A stretch of DNA of 64,000 bases, taken from positions 7,130,001 to 7,194,000 of the forward strand of contig JBHGNT010000013.1 in assembly GCA_043228905.1 (NCBI GenBank), given 5' to 3'. The notes beneath the pieces were generated by a model, which was given only the letters and a program-made list of their open reading frames with translations, was not told the DNA's origin and did no database searches. Source of the stretch: Azolla caroliniana (Eukaryota > Polypodiophyta). Positions 42,669 to 52,660 of this stretch are shown piece after piece. The stretch's first letter is position 1. Every line of letters starts with the position of its first letter. The position numbers and the translations under genes are program-made.

Positions 42669-43092
42669 CAATTAAGTAATCTCGATCTGACTACGGAGCG
42701 TTGGATTAGTCGTCTCCCCAACACGGACCAAGTGTTGCTTGAGGAGGACAAGACTTTGTACTTCTTAAAAGCTGTGGATATGAAGGATAGACGAGAATTG
42801 GGGACTCTTCTTGACGATGATACCCAAGAAAACAGGCTTGTGCCGGACTGGATTGCGGTGAAGCGAGCGTGCAATAGGCTCGACAATCGTGATTAGTGGG
42901 TTGATGACACCGACTTGGCAGGATCGACCGGGGAGAAAATGAGACAACCGAAAGTAGTTGAGCCCAACCCAGAAGAAAAGAATATTGATGACGACATCAT
43001 CGAAGAATTGGTGAAGAAGTTCGAGATGGTCACGCTAGTCAACATGAATCGTCGGGGTCCCAAAGGAAAAGAGCCCTTATCCTACTCTTTGT
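42669..43092 (+). pseudogene. E/G-type gag fragment (plus)
   Basis: The frame reads LSNLDLTTERWISRLPNTDQ, LLEEDKTLYFLKAVDMKDRR, ELGTLLDDDTQENRLVPDWI and KRACNRLDNRD, then TAG, and a mixed-charge stretch to about 43092. It aligns with E2 REQRLVGEDKVLMFVKSIDR and G3 DQAILAPDKVIMFLQAMDV. Flanking parts of its element are gone. Confidence 0.75.
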
Positions 43093-43901
43093 AACCTTGT
43101 TTTCTCATAATATAATCTCATTTTCTTTTACTGTCTTATCTCTCTCTCTCTCTCTCTCATGAGTCACGACAGTTTGAACCGAATCTCTTTTCTTCTTCTC
43201 CAACTTCTTCTTCTTTGTCTTCTCTTAAACTTATTCAAGCAAATCTAGCCATTTTTCTCTCGTAACTATGGAATGGGTATGGAGTCTGTAAGCAAGCAAG
43301 AATATATGCGCATTCTCTCCGAGCTCGACATGATAACAACCAAATTCGTGGCCCTGGAGCAAGAAAATCAAAGATTGCTACGAGACCTAAAACAAGTAAG
43401 TGTTGAAAAAGTACAACAATATGAAGAATTATCTCAATGGGTGCATCAATTGGAGACTACTCCATTGCAACGACAAGCGACGGAAGTTCAAACCTCGCCG
43501 AAAGAACCAAAGATTAGTCTACAGGTCAAGTTTGATGGTACAAGGTCTCAATTTCGTGGATTTTTAAATAAGGTACAACTTGTGATTAAATTACATCCTA
43601 GCCGTTACACAACTGATGTTGCTCGCGTGGGATTAGTTGGTACCTTGTTAACGGGTACCGCATTAGCATGGTTTGCACCACTCCTAGAGAAGCCCTCACC
43701 ATTATTAGAAGATTTTGAAGGGTTTATTAAAGAGTTTCCAGCCAACTTTGGAGTCACAGATAGTATGAGGACCGCAATAAACAAAATTCGACGATTACGA
43801 CAAGGAGATCGTCCTTCTTCCGTTATGGTGCAGATTTTTGCCTTCTAGCATGTGATATTCCATGGGACGAGGCGGAGTTAATGAACCAATTTCTTCAAGG
43901 G
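43093..43901 (+). mobile_element. Chromovirus Ch3, 5' fragment cut by B
   Basis: A short LTR end (about 43093-43171, ending ACGACA), the conserved GTTTGAACCGA primer region, then gag from about 43268. B cuts gag at 43901 (TSD AAGGG), and 57099-57117 continues it for a few codons (CNDVK), after which Copia-3 sequence begins. Confidence 0.85.
43273..43901 (+). pseudogene. Ch3 gag
   Basis: MESVSKQEYMRILSELDMIT, VALEQENQRLLRDLKQ (coiled coil), KFDGTRSQFRGFLNKVQLVI, VGTLLTGTALAWFAPLLEK and KIRRLRQGDRPSS. A one-base loss near 43822 shifts frame, and the capsid continues as YGADFCLLACDIPWDEAEL. It is about as diverged from Ch1 as Ch2 is, so it is a third subfamily. Confidence 0.88.
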
Positions 43902-44338
43902 TGTTGCCGTTTAGGAACGTCCGCGGTCAGTCCTTCGACCTAGACCTCAAGTGGGTGTGGAACAACGAACAGGTGTATAAGCGTATTGCGTAAGGGTAGA
44001 ACCCCTGTAACCTATCAACGTATAAGGGAAGACGGCTACAACCAAATCCTTATTCAGGGTTACACTTACGTACTACAACACTTAAGTAATCAAGACACCC
44101 ACTCTGAACTAGCCGTAGCTATACACAGAAAATTAGAGAAGATAGTATTCTATTATAAGGCGTTTCTTTACATTCACCAAAATTACACGCACCTCTATCA
44201 AAGGTTTTCTGCCCTTTATATATGCAGGGTCTAACTAGCCGTTCACGCTTCCTGCGTGAACCATTACATGCGTTATGCTCTTATATAATTTCTTGCTCCT
44301 ACGCTTTTGTTCGTCAGTTACTATTCCGGCAGAAAACA
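43902..44338 (-). repeat. 3' LTR of B
   Basis: 437 bp. On the minus strand TGTTTTCTGCCGG...CCTAAACGGCAACA. It includes TATATAAAGGGCAG (complement near 44210) and many differences from the 5' LTR (for example CTTCACG versus CTTCTTG contexts), so B is not recent. Confidence 0.9.
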
Positions 44339-45383
44339 CTTGGCACGCCTATGGGACAGTGCCTTTCACGTCGGATCCATCCCTTAATCTTCTTCCAAAA
44401 TGGCCTGGATGTTCAGCTCTGCTGTGGTGTCCTCGTTCGGAAGTGATGTGGGGCCGGTAGGTGCATCGTGGTATGGCTCCTCTGTTTGGTCAGGCTGGTT
44501 TCTTCCGGAGTCGCCGTCGTCGTGTGTGGGTGGTCCAGGTACGGTGGGCTCTTCTTGAGTTAGTGGGTTGGGCTCCTCCGTTGTCGTGCTTGCAGTCGGC
44601 TGGGACTCTGCCTCCATTGTTACATCCTCCGTGGTGTTGGCCGTTTTTGTATATTCTTGGGAGTGGGGCAGAGATTCCGCCTAGTCTGCACCGTTCTCCG
44701 TGTGGTCTGATGATAGTGTGGGCTCGTGCGGCTGAACCTCTTGTTGGGTAGTGGTTTTGCTCTCTGGTCCTGTGGGGAACTCCGCTCGTCGGTCCCTGCT
44801 ATTCTCCCTCGTCATCTCTGGTGATCGGGCCTGAGGTTCCTCTTCTTTGGCTGGGGCCGGAATTGGTGACGCGCTGGATTCCTCGTTTGTGCGCATGTTG
44901 CCGGCCTGCGTGATCTGGTGAAATAGCTCCTCCTGACTTTCACCAAAATCATCTAAGAGCCGTGCGAGTTCTTCGGAGTGTTGGTCTGCTAGCGCACGAT
45001 AGTCTTGCGCTAGGTCCTCCCGTACAGTCGCAATGCTCTCCTCATTTAGTTTATAGAAACCTCGACCATCTTTTCGCCGGTTCTCCCAGTCCGCACAATA
45101 CGCGTGCAATTCCGCTACTTCGGTTGCCCACGCTATCCATCCTTTGTCCAGTGCCGTTTTTAATTGCGCTGTGAACCTTTCCCGGTTGGTTTGGAGAAGG
45201 ATGCGCACGTTATCCGTGATGGCCTAGCAAAGGTTGCGTGCGTCTTCCATCGACTTCTGGAGATTTGCGATTTCCTATTGTTTAATGGCTGCCGCTTCCT
45301 CATACATGGCCTTCAGGCCCGCCCACAGCTAGGATTCCTTTGCATGTTGTTCTTCTAATTTCCCCATCTCGTTGTTTCGACGG
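44339..45383 (-). pseudogene. B post-pol ORF, C-terminal part (beyond E2)
   Basis: Continues the coiled coil of 49192-50960. Minus strand: RILLQTNRERFTAQLKTALD, KGWIAWATEVAELHAYCADW, GRGFYKLNEESIATVREDLA, HSEELARLLDDFGESQEELF, then a Pro/Glu/Thr-rich acidic tail with one stop near 44687. The GW..W...AEL...G.GF.KL block is conserved in A and C. Confidence 0.85.
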
Positions 45384-45467
45384 TGTCGTAGTGTAGGTTG
45401 CACACTATGTGGAAATTATATTTTTGTCCCTCCGGATAGAGAATGGAGTGCTCGGTGAGAACCGGAA

Positions 45468-45544
45468 GAAAACGGCATACCGGCAAGGAGGAAAACGGCA
45501 TACCGGCAAGGAGGAAAACGGCATACCGGCAAGGAGGAAAACGG
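45468..45544 (+). repeat. 23-bp minisatellite in the E2 LTR
   Basis: GAAAACGGCATACCGGCAAG plus GAG, three perfect units plus 8 bases. The 3' LTR has two. The solo LTR at 60483-61501 has an expanded, diverged CCGG/TTACCGG array of about 300 bp at the corresponding place (61139-61440). Confidence 0.9.
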
Positions 45545-45587
45545 ATAAAGAGACATAAATGTAAAAAAAAAGGAAATACTCACTACT

Positions 45588-45655
45588 GCGCAAGGCGTGA
45601 TTCGAACTCTGCACCTCCATGTTGACAAACCCCAACCTTACCATTACATTAACTT
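45588..45655 (-). other. tRNA-like module in the E2 5' LTR
   Basis: Minus strand: GTTAATGTAATGGTAAGG (A-box/D-arm-like) and, about 35 bases on, CAGAGTTCGAATCACGCC (a very good B box / T arm). The 3' LTR has it at 48574-48641. This is the best-preserved copy of the E/G module. Confidence 0.65.
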
Positions 45656-45994
45656 ATCTTAAGTGTTTTAAATATAGATTTAATACGTGTATAAGACCTT
45701 TATTTATGCATACCTTTATTAAAAGGTAAATCATGCATTTTTAGAGTGCGTGAATATTTTATAGAAAAACGCAAGCAACTAAAAAGTGACTCATGCACAT
45801 CTAGCGTGCATGAGCACTATATTTAGCAAATAAAAGTAAGGATTAGAAAAGCATCACATGCACATTTAGTGTGCATGAACATATGAGAAAAAGCATGTAG
45901 CTATGCTTAGTCTCTCCCATCACTATATAAGGATGGGGAGCACATTGTAGTTTTTGTTGATTATTTTTCTATAATGATCAATCAATCTAAAATA

Positions 45995-46080
45995 TTCGTG
46001 GGATTCACGAATTTGCTAAAATAATTCTCTCTTACTACCTAAATATTGACTAAATATACTAAACTCGTGGGATTCACGAG
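45995..46080 (+). promoter_or_regulatory. Two hairpin motifs in the transcribed part of the E2 LTR
   Basis: TTCGTGGGATTCACGAA (45995-46011) and CTCGTGGGATTCACGAG (46064-46080) both form 6-bp stems with a GGATT loop. The outer pair is T-A in one and C-G in the other. They lie 65-150 bases after the TATA, so they should be in the RNA leader. Confidence 0.6.
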
Positions 46081-46211
46081 ATTCTTATCTTATAACTCTT
46101 TATACCTATTCTTTACTAGCCTTATTTGTATTTTTCTTTCTCCTAGTCCAAAACCTCGGCGGTTCCCACCCGACTCACGCAACGATCCAGAGCCGAAAGG
46201 CACGACACAGT

Positions 46212-46229
46212 TGGTGAACCCGACGTGAA
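46212..46229 (+). other. Primer-binding site of E2, tRNA-Trp type
   Basis: TGGTGAACCCGACGTGAA starts four bases after the LTR. It is the exact complement of the 3' end of plant tRNA-Trp as I recall it (TTCACGTCGGGTTCA plus CCA). G1 and E1 have variants of the same site. Confidence 0.75.
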
Positions 46230-46245
46230 GACGGGTAGCAAGGAG

Positions 46246-48468
46246 ATGGAGAATCAACAAAAGGCCAACATGATGATGATGATGATGTTCGAGCGGATGC
46301 TACAAGAACAACGAGTGATGTCGGAGATCACGGGGGCAGTAAAGCGGCTCGTACAACGAAACGGACAATTCAACGGAAACGATGTGTCACGCTATCTACG
46401 TGACTACAAGGCGGAGATGATACGATGTGGGATACCAGAAGGATTGCAAGTGACATCCTTCAATCGGGTGGCCACGGATGAGCTACAAGAGAGAATCCAC
46501 AAGATACGGCAACAAAACTCGACATGGGGGTCATTCGAAGAAGCTTTACGAGAGGCATATGATTACAAGAGATCAAAGGGACAAGATCGGCGAAAATTCG
46601 ACGAATGGGTGGCATCGGAGAAGACCCACCGAAGTGCAACACAAGCATTCCTAGAGTTCGAGCATCGTCTTGCTCAACTCTCGGAGCGGGAACAACGGTT
46701 GGTGGGGGAGGATAAAGTCCTAATGTTTGTAAAATCGATCGATCGAAAAGAAAGGATGGACATCGGGATCGAACTCGAAGACGATGACGGTACGAATGGT
46801 CTTACCGAAAATTGGGCCGAAGTCCAAAGGGTATGCCGGAGACATGATGAGAGGAAGATGAGAATCTTGTCAACGACATGGCAGATGAAGGATGGTCGAT
46901 TGAAGACAAACGATGGAGCCGATATGAAGGCCGAAATACAACATGAGGGTGCGACGGAAGAGGGTGTAAAACAAGCTACCCTCTTGTCTTGCGAAAGAAC
47001 AACGACAAAGGATAAGGCCGATAACCCAAGTGTAGAAGAAGATTTCGGAATACAAGTGTCCGAAACATCGGGTGAAAAAGGGGTAAGCATAATTGATGTT
47101 TGCATAATTGATGTAGTGAAAGAGAGCAAGGAGGACTTGATTGAGGAGGTCACCAAGAAAGATGACATCGAATCGAAGGTGGCTATGGACGAATCAATGG
47201 CGGATGGCCATATCGAGATTTCTCCACCACTGATTCCAGAGACTCCGGCGGTTGCGTTCGAAAGGCAACGTGAGACCGAAGAGACGGAAGGTGGTGGAGA
47301 GAAAACAAAGGTCGAAGCCGATTCATACGACGGAGAGATAGCCGAGAAGGAGGCTATGGTTGAAATGACAGAGGATGATAATACCGAGGATTCCTACCCA
47401 CTAATTCTAGAGACTCCGGCGGTTGCGTTCGAAAGGCAACGTGAGACCGAAGAGACGGAAGGTGGCGGAGAGAAAACAAAGGTCGAAGTCGATGCATACG
47501 ACGGAGAGATAGCCGAGAATATGGCTATGGGTGAAACAATGGAGGATGATAATACCGAGGATTCCTACCCACTAATTCTAGAGACTTCGGCAGTTGTGTC
47601 CGAGAACCAACGTGAGACCGGAGAGACAGGAGGTGGCAGCAAGAAAGGTAAAGTCGGAAGCCGATTTGGATGGAAGGTGATCCGGACGGGATTCCGATCT
47701 GAAAGAAAGCCGAACCGAAAGGAAGAGAATTCGGCCGAAAGACGACACAAACAAAAGCCGAACCGGGCGAATGAGGATTCGGCCGAAAGACGACCCGAAA
47801 GAAAGCCGACCCGAAAAGGGGTCGAATCGGTCAAAACCGATCGACCGAGTCTGACTTGGCCGAACGCGAATATGGATGGAAGCCGACCTAGCCGAAAGCC
47901 GATCGGACGAGACCGATCCGGAAAGAAGCTAATCCGACTCAATCGTAGGTTGGACCGGTCGAGGCTGGTGAAAACGAGGAAAAGAAAGCCAACCGAAACC
48001 AAAACCGATAGATCGAAACCGGGTCGGAAGGGGACCGACTCAATCGAAACCGAACAACCGATTCCGATTCGGCCGAATACGAATCCGATCGGAAGCCGAT
48101 CAAACCAAAAGTCGATCGGACGAGAGCGATCCGGAAAAAAGTCAAGGTTGATGAAGACAACAAAGAGGCCAGTAAAAGACACTACCACGAATGACAAGGG
48201 CCAAGAATATGACAAGAGAGAACAAAGAATATGGTGGATCGGATGGCGACAATGGTTCGGGTGGAAAGAATGGGTCTACTCAAAATGGAGAGACAAAGTT
48301 GACATAGCGGGACAAACGGAGGATGAAGGGGAGACAACGAGCATCGGCAATTTCGGCACATACCGGAGGATGTGCGGGTTTGGAGGGGGCGAGTGTCGTA
48401 GTGTAGGTTGCACACTATGTGGAAATTATATTTTTGTCCCTCCGGATAGAGAATGGAGTGCTCGGTGA
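46246..48468 (+). CDS. E2 gag-like protein with repeats, intact (740 residues)
   Basis: The ATG at 46246 is chosen because E1 and G1 start MENQQ at the same place. Residues 1-215 are capsid-like: FERMLQEQRVMSEITGAVKR, NGQFNGNDVSRYL, LAQLSEREQRLVGEDKVLMF. Residues about 310-480 hold 57-residue repeats (171 bp; ETPAVAFERQRETEETEGGG). Residues about 490-660 are Lys/Arg-rich. Near the end is a Trp-rich WWIGWRQWFGWKEW. No zinc knuckle is present, unlike G1. The stop lies 75 bases inside the 3' LTR. It could form particles filled by enzymes from a G element. Confidence 0.88.
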   Translation: MENQQKANMMMMMMFERMLQEQRVMSEITGAVKRLVQRNGQFNGNDVSRYLRDYKAEMIRCGIPEGLQVTSFNRVATDELQERIHKIRQQNSTWGSFEEALREAYDYKRSKGQDRRKFDEWVASEKTHRSATQAFLEFEHRLAQLSEREQRLVGEDKVLMFVKSIDRKERMDIGIELEDDDGTNGLTENWAEVQRVCRRHDERKMRILSTTWQMKDGRLKTNDGADMKAEIQHEGATEEGVKQATLLSCERTTTKDKADNPSVEEDFGIQVSETSGEKGVSIIDVCIIDVVKESKEDLIEEVTKKDDIESKVAMDESMADGHIEISPPLIPETPAVAFERQRETEETEGGGEKTKVEADSYDGEIAEKEAMVEMTEDDNTEDSYPLILETPAVAFERQRETEETEGGGEKTKVEVDAYDGEIAENMAMGETMEDDNTEDSYPLILETSAVVSENQRETGETGGGSKKGKVGSRFGWKVIRTGFRSERKPNRKEENSAERRHKQKPNRANEDSAERRPERKPTRKGVESVKTDRPSLTWPNANMDGSRPSRKPIGRDRSGKKLIRLNRRLDRSRLVKTRKRKPTETKTDRSKPGRKGTDSIETEQPIPIRPNTNPIGSRSNQKSIGRERSGKKSRLMKTTKRPVKDTTTNDKGQEYDKREQRIWWIGWRQWFGWKEWVYSKWRDKVDIAGQTEDEGETTSIGNFGTYRRMCGFGGGECRSVGCTLCGNYIFVPPDREWSAR

Positions 48469-49191
48469 GAACCGGAAGAAAACGGCATACCGGCAAGGAG
48501 GAAAACGGCATACCGGCAAGGAAGAGCCGGATAAAGAGACATAAATGTAAAAAAAAAGGAAATACTCACTACTGCGCAAGGCATGATTCGAACTCTGCAC
48601 CTCCATGTTGACAAACCCCAACCTTACCATTACATTAACTTATCTTAAGTGTTTTAAATATAGATTTAATACGTATAAGACCTTTATTTATGCATACCTT
48701 TATTAAAAGGTAAATCATGCATTTTTAGAGTGCGTGAATATTTTATAGAAAAACGCAAGCAACTAAAAAGTGACTCATGCACATCTAGCGTGCATGAGCA
48801 CTATATTTAGCAAATAAAAGTAAGGATTAGAAAAGCATCACATGCACATTTAGTGTGCATGAACATATGAGAAAAAGCATGTAGCTATGCTTAGTCTCTC
48901 CCATCACTATATAAGGATGGGGAGCACATTGTAGTTTTTGTTGATTATTTTTCTATAATGATCAATCAATCTAAAATATTCGTGGGATTCACAAATTTGC
49001 TAAAATAATTCTCTCTTACTACCTAAATATTGACTAAATATACTAAACTCGTGGGATTCACGAGATTCTTATCTTATAACTCTTTATACCTATTCTTTAC
49101 TAGCCTTATTTGTATTTTTCTTTCTCCTAGTCCAAAACCTCGGCGGTTCCCACCCGACTCACGCAACGATCCAGAGCCGAAAGGCACGACA
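48394..49191 (+). repeat. 3' LTR of E2
   Basis: 798 bp, preceded by the purine tract GGTTTGGAGGGGGCGAG, shared with the G elements (GGTTCGGAGGGGG). It carries two minisatellite units, the tRNA-like module (48574-48641), and one hairpin damaged in its right arm (CACAAA for CACGAA). Confidence 0.93.
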
Positions 49192-50960
49192 ACGGATTTG
49201 TAGCAGATGCCTTCTGTCTTGTTCGACCACCAACGGCTCATCGAACAATACCTTCTTTTTTTCTAACAAGGCCCGAAGTCCTGCTATTGCCGCCTCCTAT
49301 TTCTTCGCGTCCTCTCGTAATTGTGCATTGTCGTCCTCTGTTCGGATGTGCTGAGCTACCTCCGCAACTAGTTTTTCTTCAAGAGTTTTTACTACCTTCC
49401 GTCCGTTAGCCCGTATCTCCTTTTCTCTGTCTGAGGATTGGCGTAGTTCTGCACGAGGACGGTCAATTTCGGATTTTGCTAGCTGCACGGCCTTTTTTGC
49501 TTTTGAGGCGATGGCGGTCTGAGCCTCGATTTCTTCTTTTAGAGCATCGATGACATGGTTCGGTGGCGGGGTTGCGTGTTGCGCCGTAGTCGCGTGAGCT
49601 TCCAACTCAGCGATGCATGCGTTAGCTCTTTGCAGTTCGGCTTCGATCAGTTTAACCTTCTTCCAGACATTCTTATTTTTTATTGCCATCTCCTTGGCGC
49701 CCGTGCTGACCTTTGCCAATTCCCGATGGACTTCGACTAGGGCCGTGTTTAAGGATGGTATCTCCATCCCCACTCGCTGTACCCCGGCGTTCCTTTGTTT
49801 GCCGACCCTAGCTAGCCGGTCCTCATCGTCGCTCTCCGTTGTTTGTGTTAGGGCGCGCTCGATCATCTGGCTTTCTGCATGCTCCTCGGCCATTCGTTGG
49901 GCGGCTTTGACTTGTTGTGTTGCCAGGAACTCCATGAGCTCAAAAGAAGTACCGAACTGCAAGAGGGTGCTAAACTCGTGGGCCGTATCCGGGATATCCG
50001 GATATGCCAAAACCTCGCTTTCCGCCATCAATACAGCTTTCCCTCATTGGGACTGAGTCGTAATAATCGGCTGTGGCTCCCGGATGATTTCAAAGGTGGT
50101 ATTCATTTCCGCTGCTGCGGCGCCTTCGCCTTCGGTCGGTGTCTCCGTTGCCGTGGGGGCATTTTTTACCAACCCCCGCCCATCTTTCCTCTCCAATCTG
50201 CGCCGTTTTGTTTGGGGCTTTCCCACCGTGTTTCGGTGTCTGGTTCTGGGGCTGCTTCCCTGGAGCGTCTTGATTGTTCCTCTTGCGTTGTTCGTGTGTC
50301 CGGCTGGTCGGTAGGAGGTGTTGTCCTTGGGTCTGGCTGAGCCGGTTGGGGTTCCTCTTCCTACTCTAGGGCCGATAACTCTGCTAACCTGCGTTTCGCA
50401 GATCGGGGCGGGGCCGTGGGTTGGCTGGGCTGCGGTGCTGGCAGGCCTCGGGGTGGAAATAGTACCATAAGGTATTGTTGGATGATCGGCCTGAGCTTTT
50501 TGCCTGCTTGGTACGCATGCAAGCCTTCCCTTAACGTTGGCCCTGTGATGACCCCCTAGTCGATGGCACGCCCTTCAAAGGTATCGATGATGATGCCCGC
50601 TTTCTGCTTAGGCATCCCATATGCGTTGACATGTACGAAGCCGACTTTTAGGAGGAACTTCGCAACTTCACGGAAGAAGGGATCCGGAATTTGTTTTGTT
50701 CTATAGGCCTTGGCGGAGGAGGAATATGGCCCAAAATACCGCTGCAGCGCCTCTGCAGGAGGTATTTCGAAATGTCTTTCGCCTAGTGAGGATAGGTCCA
50801 ACTTCTTCCGGATGGAAGAGTTGGTGACCGTGTTGATGTTAAGCCTCCTGGCGATGTCCATGGTGTCCGGGTGCGGAGGTGCTTCTGCGACCCGGATGTA
50901 CCCAGCCAGGCGTTTCTCCACGAGCCATCGGCGTAGGGTAGTAGAGATGAAGATCGGCAT
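49192..50960 (-). pseudogene. B post-pol ORF, N-terminal module and first coiled coil
   Basis: Start ATG at 50960: MPIFISTTLRRWLVEKRLAG, YIRVAEAPPHPDTM, NSSIRKKLDLS, QRYFGPYSSSAKAYRT, FFREVAKFLLKVGFV, YGMPKQKAGIII. After stops a Pro/Glu linker and NLS-like RRRLERKDGRGLVKN follow (near 50190). From 50031: DIPDTAHEFSTLLQFGTSFE, PSLNTALVEVHRELAKVSTG and continuous Ala/Lys/Glu helix to 49297. E2 then interrupts. Stops and a frame change separate the two blocks in this copy. Confidence 0.8.
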
Positions 50961-51218
50961 CGCCAGAGTAGGTTCGTGGGGAGGAGATGGTTGGTTGTGG
51001 TGACTTGGAGCTCTGAGATAGGATGGGGAAGAAGGTGAGGAGGAGGAGCGATAGGAGCGCTGATAGCTAGACGATGAGTTTCTGCTTTGTGCAGAAAATC
51101 TTTTGTTTCCTTCTTTTTGTGGCTTAGGGTTCATTGGGCGGTGAGCCATCGTGGTGCTGCGTGTTCTTGAACTAGGAGTTTGTGCATGCCTTTAGTCGTT
51201 TTAATAGTCACTATCTTC

Positions 51219-51249
<31 letters not shown>

Positions 51250-51300
51250 AACGGTTATTTACCACCTATTTTTACATTATAGTACAAATGCGGCTGTCCA
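50961..51300 (-). other. Spacer between integrase and the post-pol ORF of B
   Basis: Contains a TTC-trinucleotide run (about 51218-51243) and an upstream in-frame extension (MAHRPMNPKPQKEGNKRF from 51149) that C also has in part (MRHRPMNPKSQKEEN near 28860). So the ORF might start at 51149 instead. I see no other gene. Confidence 0.5.
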
Positions 51301-52660
51301 TTTTACGCTGCGGGTTCCTCGGTTCTGTCCCGTTCGAGGGTGAATGGGTTAGGTGGCGTAGGGCCCAGGTAAGGTTTGAGCGGAAATCCATTCACCTTTT
51401 GTCGTAATTCTTCCCTAGCCAGCGTTCCTAGTTGGAACGTGGCTTGTTCCGCTCCAATTATCCAGTATGGCCAGTCCAGCGGAAGCGTAACTTCCTCGGC
51501 ATATGGCCCATGCGTGTTTGAAAAACTAGCGCCGCTCGGCCCACGGCGAACTCCTTTTCGCTTGCGTTCCGATGTCGATCCACAAACGCTTTACGCCGTC
51601 ATTGTTCCTGTTCCAACACAGCCATGCTGTGGACGCGTTTTTCCCCTAGTTCGAGGAGCTGGTAGAGCCGTACCTCCTCCGACTTGGCTTTTGATAATCG
51701 GTTCCGTACCTGAATGCGCAAACTCGGTACCTGAAATTCGACCGGCATCACAGCCTCCAGTCCAAATGTTAGTCGGAACGGTGTTGACTGTATACTTGTT
51801 TTGTAACTAGTTCTGTACGCCCATAACGCACTCTGTAGTTTGGTATCCCAGTCCGTTCTATTTTCATTGACGGTTTTCTTCAAAATGGTCTGTAATGTCT
51901 TGTTCGTGAATTCTGCTAATCCATTCGCCTATGGATAATATGGCGTGCTCTTCTTGTGGACTACGGCGTAATGATGTGTTAGTTCCCGAACCACCGTATT
52001 GAGAAAGTGACTCCCCTGGTCACTGTGGAATTTGGCTATGACGGCCGACGTATTTTCCCGTAGTGCCTTTGCTTCTACCCATTTGGTGCAGTAATCCGTG
52101 GCTACCAATATGTATTTGTTGCCCGTGCGGGCCGCCGCTGGTGTGAAGGCCCTACAAAATCCAATCCCCACTTTTAGAAGGGGTCTAGCGGTAATACGGG
52201 CTGGTGTGGCATCCTTGCGTCCTCCGCGGGCTGACCCATCTGCTGACACAAATCACACTTTTTACAATACTCGAATGCGTCCTTCTGCATTGTTGGCCAC
52301 CATAAGCCCGCCTGCCATACTTTCTGGGCTGTCACGTCACCCACGTAATGGCCGCCTGCCGTGCTGCAGTGTGCCTCCCGTAAAACTGCTTCCTTCTCAT
52401 CCTGACGGACCCCACATCGCCAAATGCCGTCACTTCCTTTATGATATAAAATGCCTTCAACGAGGCAGAAGTGACGGCTTCGGACGGCTAGTCGTTTCTT
52501 CTCGCTCGTGCGTAATTGTGGTGGAGGCAGTCTTGTAGTTAAAAAGTACGTCATTTCCATAACCCATCGGTCGGGAAAGGTGGATTCCGTTTTTTCTGCA
52601 AATGTCGCTACTCGCAAGATGTCGGCGTCCGGAAAATCGTCGTCGTCTTTCTATACTGTT
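51301..52660 (-). pseudogene. B integrase
   Basis: Minus strand: HCSTAGGHYVGDVTAQKVWQ, WWPTMQKDAFEYCKKCDLCQ (zinc site), then VGIGFCRAFTPA where C has WGLDFVGPFTPA, so the first catalytic Asp is lost. About 20 residues present in C before SDQGSHF are deleted. [59 protein letters not shown] follow, with a stop in the GPY region. Inactive. Confidence 0.85.

Larger units (their letters stand above)
45384..46207 (+). repeat. 5' LTR of E2
   Basis: TGTCGTAGTGTAGG...GGCACGACA. Modules in order: terminal TAGTGTAGGTTGCACACTA palindrome, 23-bp minisatellite (45468-45544, three units plus a partial), antisense tRNA-like module (45588-45655), three CATGCA palindromes (about 45733, 45791 and 45858), TATA (45924-45930), hairpins at 45995-46011 and 46064-46080. 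Confidence 0.93.
45384..49191 (+). mobile_element. E2: near-intact non-autonomous gag-only element
   Basis: LTRs 45384-46207 (824 bp) and 48394-49191 (798 bp) differ mainly by one copy of a 23-bp minisatellite and a few bases, so insertion is fairly recent. Target flanks are ACGG (45380-45383 and 49192-49195), a 4-bp duplication. The interior holds one long ORF and no PR, RT, RNase H or integrase. It splits the post-pol ORF of B. Confidence 0.92.

Noticed and set aside
45468-45544. Direct repeats of 23 bp, CRISPR-like at first sight
   Set aside because: The units abut with no spacers, lie inside an LTR, and vary between the two LTRs of one element. It is a minisatellite.
47565-48215. A 216-codon minus-strand ORF
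   Set aside because: It is the antisense shadow of the basic, repeat-rich part of the E2 protein, rich in Arg/Ser/Phe from the complement and without any domain.
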